From assembly GCA_007753675.1 (NCBI GenBank), contig CP036432.1:2702394-2766393 (forward strand): a stretch of DNA of 64,000 bases, given 5' to 3'. Made by a program: the position numbers and the translations under genes. Numbering within the stretch: position 1 is the stretch's first letter; every line of letters begins with the position of its first letter. The notes under the pieces were generated by a model. It was given only the letters and a program-made list of their open reading frames with translations. It was not told where the DNA came from and did no database searches. Positions 16,767 to 24,467 of this stretch are shown here, in pieces. This DNA comes from Stieleria magnilauensis (lineage in GTDB: Bacteria > Planctomycetota > Planctomycetia > Pirellulales > Pirellulaceae).

Positions 16767-17809
16767 TCGGACGGTGTCTCCCACATCATCGTTTCGGCAC
16801 TGCGGTACATCGCTTCCTGAACCGCGATGCTTTTCAGATAACTGGGGCCGTCGGTTTCAAAGGCCTCTCCAGACCGCAGCCCGCGGACGAAATGCAATTG
16901 CGTTTGATGGACACAGTCGCCGGCAAATCCGTGCCGACTGGGTTGATATGGGTGTGGCGTTTCCGGCTGTCCGAGTGGCTGGACCGCCAACCGAGCGTCA
17001 TCGTACAAGCGAATCGTTCCGCCGTCACACTCCACCAACAGCTCGCCGAACGTGTAACGTGGATCGTCCGCTGTCGACTCGTTGTAGCGATTGGCGTCAT
17101 AAACGCCGACGCCGCTTTGGGCAAACTGAAAGATCCCGATCGCGGTGTCTTCGCCGGCGATCACCGGATTGAGTTTTCGATGCATGCACCAGACGCGATC
17201 GATTTCACCGGCCAGGTAGCGAAACGTGTCGATCGTGTGAATGCCGGCTTCGAAAATCAAAAACTGTTCCATCGTCTGAAAGTACGGCTGACGCGCCAAA
17301 TAAGCATCGTTTCCCCAGCCGTCGCCCATGCGATTCCGCTGCGTGAGGGTGTGTACCGTGTGCCCGACTACGCCGCTCTCCAACAGCTCCTTGATCTCGC
17401 GATACCAGGGCTGGAATCGAAAGTTCTCGTGCACCATGAACCGAACGCCCGCGGCACACGCGACGTCGACAATCTGGCGGGCTTCGGCGACGGTCGGCGC
17501 GAGCGGCTTTTGACAAATGATCGCCACGCCGGCGGCGGCAAAATCACCGACCAGCGTCAAATGCGTGTCCGGGCGCGTGACGATGTCCACGAAATCCAAT
17601 TCGACTTCGGCCAGCATGTTCGCGTGATCGGTGAAAACCGCGTCGACCCCATAGGTCTTGGCCGCCCGCTCGGCAGCCGCCGGATTGGAATCGCAAACCG
17701 CAACCAAATCGACGCCGGGGATCCGCTTCCACGAATCGAAATGAAATTGGCTGAAGTAGCCGGCGCCGACCACCGCGCCTCGTAATTTCGGTCCATCAGA
17801 TTGACTCAT
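16763..17809 (-). CDS. Gfo/Idh/MocA family NAD(P)-dependent dehydrogenase
   Basis: A 348-residue oxidoreductase. The Rossmann motif GAVVGAGYFSQFHFDSW is at the N-terminus, followed by AVCDSNPAAAERAAKTYGVDAVF. The usual catalytic EKP reads QKP here (ICQKPLAPTVAEA), retaining the lysine. The C-terminal alpha/beta domain includes HENFRFQPWYREIKELL. Family members oxidise or reduce sugars and inositols. It lies between the MFS carrier gene (101 bases upstream) and the cyclase (4-base overlap), consistent with the first oxidation step after uptake. The E-to-Q change is frequent in subfamilies and does not argue for inactivity. Confidence 0.9.
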   Translation of the reverse strand: MSQSDGPKLRGAVVGAGYFSQFHFDSWKRIPGVDLVAVCDSNPAAAERAAKTYGVDAVFTDHANMLAEVELDFVDIVTRPDTHLTLVGDFAAAGVAIICQKPLAPTVAEARQIVDVACAAGVRFMVHENFRFQPWYREIKELLESGVVGHTVHTLTQRNRMGDGWGNDAYLARQPYFQTMEQFLIFEAGIHTIDTFRYLAGEIDRVWCMHRKLNPVIAGEDTAIGIFQFAQSGVGVYDANRYNESTADDPRYTFGELLVECDGGTIRLYDDARLAVQPLGQPETPHPYQPSRHGFAGDCVHQTQLHFVRGLRSGEAFETDGPSYLKSIAVQEAMYRSAETMMWETPSE

Positions 17810-17910
17810 GTGGCTACGTTCTACCTAAAAAGATGGAGCAGGGTCCGGACGCCGTCGCGATCCGTTCGGTACCAACGTCGGTGATTTTGAGCGAGAGCAG
17901 CGGCACGCGA

Positions 17911-19212
17911 TCAATCACCGGAACCTGGGTCGTACCCCAGTCGCTCTTCGGCAATGCTTCGATCCGGCCGAATTCGAAACCATAAGAAGATCGCCAATAG
18001 ATTCAATCCCGCTGCGACATAGAAAAACGGCTGGTGCGACCCCAACGCGTCCTTCAAATAGGGAAACGACAACGCGGTGAAGAACGCCCCCAGGTTGCCG
18101 ACCATGTTCATCGCCCCCGAAACCGCCCCCGCGCTCGCGCCGCCGATGTCCATGCAAGTGGACCAGGAGGGGCTGAGGATCATGTCGCTGCCAAAGATCG
18201 CGATGCACATGCACACCACGGCCCAAAACGGCGTCGTCATGTTCACACACAGACTCATGCCGATCGCGGCCAGCAGGAACCCGACGGCCGCGGGCAGACG
18301 ACGCGACAGCTGCCATCGCCCCTGGCTGTACAAACGATCCACGGTGAAGCCCGCCAGCCAATTCCCCAACACGCCGCACAACAACGGTGACATCGCGTAC
18401 CAACCGGCCTGCTCGCTGGTCAACTGGTAACTCTCCTTCAAGTACGGAAAGAACCAGGTCACGGTGAAGAAAAACGTGAAGTTGTGGGCGACATACTGGA
18501 CCATCAACATCAGCATGTTCGGCGACTGCAACATGTTGCCAAACGTGATCGGAATGTCGGCGACCGCATTGACGGCCTCGGAATCGGACTTTCTCGGTCG
18601 GCGGGCTTCGATGATGTGATCGCGCTCGGCGGGGGAAACCGCAAAGTGATCCTCGGGCCGATCGCGAAACAGCGCGAACCAGACCACCGCGAACCCGATC
18701 CCGATCGCGCCGAAAAACCAAAACGTCTGCTGCCAACCACCCAGCGCCCCGATCAACCAAACCACGCCGGGCATCGCCAGCGCCGCCCCCAGCCGACCAC
18801 CGGAAAAGCTGATCGAATTGGTGATCCCACGCTCGTTCATCGGCAACCAATTCGTAAACGCCCGCGCCAACGTCGGATAACCACCGGCCTCGCCAAGCCC
18901 GAACAGAAACCGCAGCCCGATCATCGCGTAGATCCCACGGACCACGCCGGTCAGCGCCGTGAAGAGCGACCAACACAGGCAGACGACCGTCATCACGACT
19001 CGCGGCCCGAAACGGTCAGCCAACTTGCCGCTGGGGACCTGGAACAGCGCATAGCCGAGCGAAAACGCCGCCATCACCCAGCCCATTTGCTGATCAGAAA
19101 ACCCCAGATCGCTCGCCATGTCATCCTTGGCCGCCGAAATACAGGCCCGATCCACCCACATCAAAACCGAGACCAGGAACGCGCCAAAAATCAAGAACAG
19201 ACGGATCGGCAT
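17911..19212 (-). CDS. MFS transporter of the anion:cation symporter type
   Basis: A 433-residue carrier with about 12 transmembrane helices. The early sequence VLMWVDRACISAAKDDMASDLGFSDQQMGWVMAAFSLGYALFQVPSGKLADRFGPR carries the loop 2-3 signature typical of hexuronate/phthalate (ACS) carriers. It is the first gene of the four-gene minus-strand operon and likely imports the substrate processed by the dehydrogenase, cyclase and kinase downstream. Substrate inferred to be an organic or sugar acid because ACS-type carriers usually take such compounds. Confidence 0.9.
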   Translation of the reverse strand: MPIRLFLIFGAFLVSVLMWVDRACISAAKDDMASDLGFSDQQMGWVMAAFSLGYALFQVPSGKLADRFGPRVVMTVVCLCWSLFTALTGVVRGIYAMIGLRFLFGLGEAGGYPTLARAFTNWLPMNERGITNSISFSGGRLGAALAMPGVVWLIGALGGWQQTFWFFGAIGIGFAVVWFALFRDRPEDHFAVSPAERDHIIEARRPRKSDSEAVNAVADIPITFGNMLQSPNMLMLMVQYVAHNFTFFFTVTWFFPYLKESYQLTSEQAGWYAMSPLLCGVLGNWLAGFTVDRLYSQGRWQLSRRLPAAVGFLLAAIGMSLCVNMTTPFWAVVCMCIAIFGSDMILSPSWSTCMDIGGASAGAVSGAMNMVGNLGAFFTALSFPYLKDALGSHQPFFYVAAGLNLLAIFLWFRIRPDRSIAEERLGYDPGSGD

Positions 19213-19308
19213 GCGACGGATTGCCAGTGAGAAGACGAGCGGGACCAGCAGGGGGTGGCGTGATTGTAGCGAACCCCTTTCTGCGCGTGTGGCCCGCTGG
19301 GCACCATG

Positions 19309-19336
19309 CAGGTTTCAGGTTTCAGGTTTCAGGTTT
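19309..19336. repeat. CAGGTTT heptamer tandem repeat
   Basis: Four perfect head-to-tail copies of CAGGTTT just upstream of the MFS operon start. A microsatellite with no coding role. Confidence 0.85.
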
Positions 19337-19950
19337 CAAATCTCAGATGTGCTGGCCCTTCAGACCTCCGCTTCTTGAGCCATTTACTTCGACACGACAC
19401 GAGTTCGCGGAACGGCCCGAGCCCTGCCGCTGACAAGCATCACTCCGTTTGGTGTCAAAGGAGAGCGGCAGCGAACCGAGTATCCCGAGGGACGTCGATT
19501 GTATTACTGACGAATTACTCGCCGTACCGCGTTGTGGGAACGACTCGCGAGCAGCAACCGCTCCTGCGGCCCGCACGCCAACGGCGTGCCACATCAAAGC
19601 TTGGGGTCGCGCCCGCGCACCCCAAGTTCCGGTCGCCAACAGGCCGCCAACCCCAACGGGGTTGAACAGAGCAACACGGTTCGTCTGATTCACGCCGCCG
19701 TTTGCGCACCCCGGATTGTGCCGAGCCGTTTGTTGAACCCCGCTGGGGTTCCCCTGTCCTCTGTGCCTCCACCCGGAGTGCGCTTCGCGACTCCGGGCTT
19801 TGTTGTGGCACCGCTCTGCGGTGTGCACCGCAAAGCGGTGCCTGCCCAAAAGTCGCTCAGTAATAAAATCGACGTCCGAAGGGATTTCAGCGAGTAGCCG
19901 GAGGTCAGCGCAGCGCCACCTCCGGGAAGCACGCCACACAATCCGCACGG

Positions 19951-20083
19951 CAACGCTGTGAAGGATTTGTTCCCTGCGTTTGACGAGGTGTTAGCGGCAG
20001 GGCGCAAGCCCTCCGGTCCCTCATCGTTCCCGAAACACCGGAGGGCTCGCGCCCTACCGCTAACAAAATGCTTCACCGCGTTG
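19951..20083. repeat. 133-bp nested-palindrome element, copy 1
   Basis: Inner arms 19990-20017 and 20037-20064 pair at 26 of 28 positions (arms start GTTAGCGGCAGGGCG). Outer flanks at 19951-19968 (CAACGCTGTGAAGGATTT) and 20066-20083 (AAATGCTTCACCGCGTTG) are also inverted relative to each other. The same 133-base structure occurs in opposite orientation at 51261-51393. The mismatches are mainly C/T or A/G changes that keep GU pairing in RNA. Confidence 0.85.
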
Positions 20084-20218
20084 CCCCCACGGGGTCGCAT
20101 CTGACGGGGGGCCGTGTTTCCGGAGGTGTCGCTTCGCTCACCTCCGGCTACTGGCTTTGACCCCGCCGGGGTCATGCCGCGCACGTTGGCGTCGAAGGTG
20201 GTAGCAGAACGGCCCGAG

Positions 20219-20333
20219 CGGGCTGTCGGTTTAAGCCCGCATGCGTTAGCAAGGGGCCACGCGCGGCCCTCGCTCACGCGTCGGGCTAACATCATCGCGT
20301 TGATTTCGGCACATCGACTAAACCGACAGCCCG
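20219..20333. repeat. 115-bp inverted repeat with 15-bp perfect arms
   Basis: Arms CGGGCTGTCGGTTTA (20219-20233) and its exact complement (20319-20333) flank an interior with further GTTAGC/GCTAAC and GGGCC/GGCCC pairs. It lies just downstream of the ribbon-helix-helix gene that ends at 20392 and may serve as its transcription end or be an independent repeat. Confidence 0.75.
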
Positions 20334-20391
20334 CGAGCCCAATACCGCTAGCAATCCATCCCCACTCCGGCTGGAGCTGTTCGAGAAAATC

Positions 20392-21111
20392 TTAGCGCTG
20401 GCCGAGGGAGCCATGGGGAGAACGATCAACCCAGCTGTGGACGGCGCGGCGACCTTCCAAGATCCGAGGCTCCGCCGGGGGCGATGCGTTGGAGTGTTCG
20501 GCTTGCGGAGTGGCATCCGGGGTGGATGACTTGGAGCGACGGCCCTGGGGACCCGGGCGACGCCCCCGCCGCCTGCCCTGCTGCTCCGGGACAAAACGCG
20601 GATTGGCCGGCAACAGCAACTTGCTGATCGACAGTTTGTTGATACTCAACCCGCACGCCTTGGACTCCTCTTGCAGCGACTCATGCAGCGAGCGGGGGAT
20701 CCGGATGGTGATCATTCGCTCAGGCTCGGCGGCGTCCGACTTCGACTGATCCTGGCTGCGGATCGCTGCGAGCATTTCGTGCAGCGTGGCAAATTCAGGC
20801 CCCGCGACGAAACGCTTGAACTCCTCGGCGTCGGAAAACAACTGCTTGACCACTCCGTCGACGCCCAGGATCTCGCGAAAGAAAACGACCCAGCTGCCGG
20901 TCGCCGCGAAGGCCTCTTCCGCCAACAGGAGGGTCTGCCGACAGCGGTCGTCGTAGTCGGCCTCCGGGTCCGGCTTGGTCAGCTCCAACGTGGGGAACTC
21001 GGCGGCCTGGTCGGGACCGGGATCGCTCGCATAACGAAGCCCCTCCCCCGGTCCGCCCCGATCTTCCGTTTCGACCTGCGGGTTGATTTCCTTCGAATTG
21101 GGCTGGCTCAT
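20392..21111 (-). CDS. Protein with a HicB-like ribbon-helix-helix segment
   Basis: A 239-residue hypothetical. The ATG at 21111 (MSQPNSKEINPQ) has AAGGA about 11 bases upstream and is preferred to the ATG at 21237. The acidic N-terminal part (residues 1-130) has no recognised domain. Residues about 140-175 (RMITIRIPRSLHESLQEESKACGLSINKLSISKLLL) look like the beta strand plus two helices of an Arc/HicB-type DNA-binding module. The tail is basic and low-complexity (GRRRGRRPGPQGRRSK). No toxin partner gene lies next to it; both sides are repeats. DNA binding is an inference from the motif. Confidence 0.65.
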   Translation of the reverse strand: MSQPNSKEINPQVETEDRGGPGEGLRYASDPGPDQAAEFPTLELTKPDPEADYDDRCRQTLLLAEEAFAATGSWVVFFREILGVDGVVKQLFSDAEEFKRFVAGPEFATLHEMLAAIRSQDQSKSDAAEPERMITIRIPRSLHESLQEESKACGLSINKLSISKLLLPANPRFVPEQQGRRRGRRPGPQGRRSKSSTPDATPQAEHSNASPPAEPRILEGRRAVHSWVDRSPHGSLGQR

Positions 21112-21602
21112 CAGGCATGATTCCTTTGCGAACGGTCGAGAACGAGACCCGGCCGACGGACACAAACTCGCCCGCCGTGGGTGGCTGTGCCGATCCTGAC
21201 AGCCGGTCAAACGCTCCGTCACAAAGGTTGCTGTCAAAACACTTTACGACAGCAAAGCGGTCCTGCACACTTTTTCAGCAACGCCGCGGCAGCCGACCCC
21301 GCGGCGATTGCACGGTTTTTCAGCACCACCGAAATGCCCATCGACCAAGTGTCCACGCTGATCGAGCTTGGGACTTTTCTGGAAAAACAGGCCGAATCGG
21401 CCAGATGTGGACGGCCACAGCGACACTTTGCGTTCCGCCACGTTTCGCCCTCGCAAAATCCGCCGGCGACCGACGATTAGTCGCTCCGCAAGCCGCGCCG
21501 CGGGCCAGGGCCTCGGCGAGCCCGCGACGCCGTCCGACATCGAGAATGGCCAAACGGGGGGTGCTGGGAGAGGCGTTTGGGAAGCACTCGGTGGATGGGG
21601 AG

Positions 21603-21706
21603 GGGGAGACAAGGAGACAAGGAGACAAGGAGACAAGGAGACAAGGAGACAAGGAGACAAGGAGACAAGGAGACAAGGAGACAAGGAGACAAGGAGACAA
21701 GGAGAT
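21603..21706. repeat. AAGGAGAC octamer minisatellite
   Basis: Eleven perfect head-to-tail AAGGAGAC units at 21611-21698, flanked by a degenerate unit on each side (GGGGAGAC and AAGGAGAT). The perfect identity of units points to recent slippage or expansion. Confidence 0.95.
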
Positions 21707-21757
21707 GCGGCGATGAGGTGGCAGGCGAGAGGGCAAGGAGATGGGATCGTGGCGTAA

Positions 21758-21829
21758 GTGCTGGGTGCTGGGTGCTGGGTGCTGGGTGCTGGGTGATGGG
21801 TGATGGGTGCTGGGTGGTGGGTGGTGGTG
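21758..21829. repeat. GTGCTGG heptamer minisatellite
   Basis: About ten head-to-tail GTGCTGG units, the later ones degraded to GTGATGG and GTGGTGG. It starts about 50 bases after the octamer array, and both lie upstream of the FlgI-like gene. Confidence 0.9.
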
Positions 21830-21944
21830 AAACCCGGCCAGCGGTGGTCGGCGGCACTCGCCTTGCTTCCTCGGCCGGATTTCCGCTATAGCCAATCTTC
21901 GACCCATTTCCGCACAGAATGGCCCCCCTCCACCGGAAACAACC

Positions 21945-23654
21945 ATGTCAGGCAGGACGCCCGAACTGAAACGCAACGACGAGACCGCTCCAGCCGCGCC
22001 CACCGCGTTCGACCGCCGCGGCCTACTGCTGCGCGCCTCGACCTCGCTGATCCTGGGCGGAGCGCTGACCGGCTGCACCTCGTTCCTGGGACGCGGCTCA
22101 TCGGAAGAAAACGGAGTTGCCAAACTCCTGCAAGCGCCCGAGCCCCCCGAGCTGATTCGCGAAGCCGCCGCCCCACGAGGCCTGAATCCGATCGAGATCT
22201 CAGGGGTCGGCCTGGTGAACTCGTTGGTCGGAACCGGCGGGCCGGCCGACCCTTCGCCGTACCGCGATCAACTGATCGAAGAGATGCGGCGCAATGATGT
22301 CAAAAGTCCCAACGAAATCCTGGAACTGGAATCCAATTCGATCGTCCGCGTGTACGCGACGGTCCCCGCCGGTGCGAAACGCGGTGACACGATCGACCTG
22401 CGCATCGACTCGCCGGCCGGCAACAACGCGACCGACCTGCACGGCGGCTGGCTGCTGGACACCCGAATGCGTCTGCAGCAGGTGATCCAGGGGCGCGTCC
22501 GGAAAGGCGACGTCCTGGCGATGGGGACAGGCCCGATTTTGACGCGTGCGGCGTTTCAGGGCAGCGCGGACAAACGAATGAAAACCCAAGCCCTGGTACT
22601 CTCCGGCGGCACGGTCCAGAAGTCCCGCAACATGGGCTTGGTTCTGCGGCCAGAATTCCAGCACGTCAAAGTATCCAGCGAGATCGCCGAAGCCATCAAT
22701 CGGCGTTTCTTCTTCTTCGATGGCACGACGCGACGAGGCGTGGCCAAAGCGGTTGAGGACGACTACATCGAACTCGAGTTGCACCCTCGCTACGAGGGAT
22801 CCCTTGGCCGCTACGTCGCGGTGGTGCGTGCGATCGCGATCGACGAGCGGCAGGGCAACAGCCAACCGCGGCTGAAGAAACTGGCGTCACTGCTCAGCGA
22901 CCCGGCGACGGCCGCCGATGCCGCGTTGCAATTGGAGGCCTTGGGAGAGAGCGCGATCCCGACGCTGACCGCCGGACTGAAGAACGACAATCCGGAGTTG
23001 CGTTTTTATGCCGCCGAAGCACTCGCCTACCTGGACCGCCAGGACGCGATCGGCCCGCTGGCCGACGCGATCGCCAACGAATCAGCTTTCCGCTACCCGG
23101 CCTTGGCTGCCCTCAAGGGGCTCGATCACCCGGAAGTCGTGGAAGCACTGGCGGGGCTGTTCAATCAACCGAGCATCGAGAGCCGCTATGGCTCGTTCGC
23201 CGCGTTGCGATCCCGGGCCGATGCCGGGCTCGCCCTGACCCCCGAAAAACTCGGCACGGCGTTGCGCTATTATGAAATCGACTCACTCGCCCCGCCCGTG
23301 GTCGTGGTCTCGACCCGTGAGGAGGCCGAGATCGTGGTCTTCGGCACCCCCGCGCCGGTCCGTATTCGGGGCGCGATCCTGGGCCCCAACGCGCTGATCG
23401 TCAAACCGGAATCCAACGACCCGGGTAAATTGAGAATCAGCCGCTTTCAGGTCGGCCAAGAGGACCGACGCACACTCGCCCCGGCCACGGTTCGTGGACT
23501 GGTCAAGGGAATCGTGTCGATCGGCGGAGATTACGCCGATGTGGTCGAAGTGCTTCGCGACGCCAAATCGAAGGGATACCTGGAAGACCAACTGGCGATT
23601 GATCCGCTGCCCAAAGCGCTGCGAACCTATTATCGTGAGGAGGAGTCCAGCTGA
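21945..23654 (+). CDS. FlgI-like (P-ring) domain lipoprotein fused to HEAT repeats
   Basis: A 569-residue exported lipoprotein (signal [18 protein letters not shown], lipid Cys near residue 45). Residues about 75-310 resemble flagellar P-ring protein Flg[18 protein letters not shown], an [14 protein letters not shown] segment like the FlgI ARPGQRIDVTVSS block, then [13 protein letters not shown] like its LRGGTLLLTPL block. Residues about 315-420 are HEAT-type helical repeats ([43 protein letters not shown]). A further beta-rich C-terminal part follows. No flagellar gene neighbours it; pdxJ starts 50 bases downstream. Function unknown; a ring- or channel-forming envelope protein is plausible. 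The FlgI similarity is judged by eye. Confidence 0.72.
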   Translation: MSGRTPELKRNDETAPAAPTAFDRRGLLLRASTSLILGGALTGCTSFLGRGSSEENGVAKLLQAPEPPELIREAAAPRGLNPIEISGVGLVNSLVGTGGPADPSPYRDQLIEEMRRNDVKSPNEILELESNSIVRVYATVPAGAKRGDTIDLRIDSPAGNNATDLHGGWLLDTRMRLQQVIQGRVRKGDVLAMGTGPILTRAAFQGSADKRMKTQALVLSGGTVQKSRNMGLVLRPEFQHVKVSSEIAEAINRRFFFFDGTTRRGVAKAVEDDYIELELHPRYEGSLGRYVAVVRAIAIDERQGNSQPRLKKLASLLSDPATAADAALQLEALGESAIPTLTAGLKNDNPELRFYAAEALAYLDRQDAIGPLADAIANESAFRYPALAALKGLDHPEVVEALAGLFNQPSIESRYGSFAALRSRADAGLALTPEKLGTALRYYEIDSLAPPVVVVSTREEAEIVVFGTPAPVRIRGAILGPNALIVKPESNDPGKLRISRFQVGQEDRRTLAPATVRGLVKGIVSIGGDYADVVEVLRDAKSKGYLEDQLAIDPLPKALRTYYREEESS

Positions 23655-23704
23655 GCGTCAGCCGGGCGCTTTGCTCCCTCCGCTCCCACCACGATACGTC
23701 ATCC

Positions 23705-24427
23705 ATGATCGAACTTGGCGTCAACATTGACCACGTCGCCACGGTGCGACAAGCTCGCCGCACCTATGAACCCGACCCGGCCATCGCCGCCGCCCTGGCC
23801 GAACAAGGCGGCGCCGACGGCATCACGTTTCACCTCCGCGAAGATCGCCGGCACATCCAAGACCGCGACGTCGAAGTGCTGATGCAGACCGTGACGGTCA
23901 AGACGAATCTGGAACTGGCGTGTGCCGACGACGTGCTGGCTATCGCCCTTCGCGCCCGTCCTGATTGGGCGCTGCTGGTCCCCGAGAGCCGCCAGGAAGT
24001 GACGACCGAAGGCGGGCTGAACGTCGCCGCCGACGACGGACGCATTGCCGCCGCGATCGAGCGGCTGAAAAACCAAGACATCTTGACCAGCCTGTTCGTC
24101 GATCCCGACACCGATCAAGTCGCCGCGGCGGCGAAACTGGGCGCCGATGCGGTCGAACTACACACCGGCCCCTACGCGCTGGCCCAGCGCAACGCCATCA
24201 ACGACGAACTCGATCGACTGCGGGCGGCCGGCCAAGTGGCGATCGAATCGGGACTGCGACTGCACGCCGGTCACGGGCTCAATTACACCAACGTGCGACC
24301 GGTCGCCAAACTTCCCGGCATGATCGAATTGAACATCGGCCACTCCATCGTCAGCCGCGCCGTGATGGTCGGGATGAAAGAAGCCGTCGCGGAAATGCGG
24401 CGGATCCTCGACGTGTGCTGCCCGTAA
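23705..24427 (+). CDS. pdxJ: Pyridoxine 5'-phosphate synthase
   Basis: A 240-residue TIM-barrel enzyme that condenses 1-deoxy-D-xylulose 5-phosphate with 3-amino-2-oxopropyl phosphate to make pyridoxine phosphate (DXP-dependent vitamin B6 route). The family signatures [36 protein letters not shown] and [16 protein letters not shown] are intact, and length is normal. It begins 50 bases after the FlgI-like gene. It converges with thrS over a small hairpin. No other pdx gene is nearby. Confidence 0.97.
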   Translation: MIELGVNIDHVATVRQARRTYEPDPAIAAALAEQGGADGITFHLREDRRHIQDRDVEVLMQTVTVKTNLELACADDVLAIALRARPDWALLVPESRQEVTTEGGLNVAADDGRIAAAIERLKNQDILTSLFVDPDTDQVAAAAKLGADAVELHTGPYALAQRNAINDELDRLRAAGQVAIESGLRLHAGHGLNYTNVRPVAKLPGMIELNIGHSIVSRAVMVGMKEAVAEMRRILDVCCP

Positions 24428-24449
24428 CGTTTCGCCGAGCCCGGGTCGC

Positions 24450-24467
24450 GGATCTTGTGAAAGATCC
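24450..24467. terminator. Small bidirectional hairpin between pdxJ and thrS
   Basis: GGATCTT and AAGATCC form a 7-bp stem with a GTGA tetraloop in the 39-base gap between the two convergent genes. There is no long T run, so intrinsic termination would be weak. Confidence 0.4.

Larger units (their letters stand above)
19213..20391. other. Gene-free island rich in palindromes
   Basis: About 1.2 kb with no credible gene. Many short perfect palindromes are visible: 19573-19589 (CACGCC/GGCGTG), 19649-19663 and 19736-19750 (AACCCC/GGGGTT), 19809-19823 and 19826-19840 (CACCGC/GCGGTG), 20120-20147 (CCGGAGGTG with its complement) and 20159-20173 (GACCCC/GGGGTC). A 115-base inverted repeat spans 20219-20333, with CGGGCTGTCGGTTTA arms. 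The CCGG..GGTG..CCGGCTACTGGC motif recurs at 40696. It looks like nested non-coding repeats between operons. Confidence 0.75.
21112..21944. other. Intergenic region with two minisatellites
   Basis: 833 bases between the RHH-like gene (minus) and the FlgI-like gene (plus). Open frames here are low-complexity products of the tandem repeats and not genes. Besides the octamer and heptamer arrays listed separately, nothing convincing was seen in 21112-21600. Confidence 0.6.

Noticed and set aside
21244..22123. Open frames with KETRRQGD or LLVSLSPC repeats
   Set aside because: An octamer repeat gives an eight-residue periodic peptide in any frame; no start context or flanking domain.
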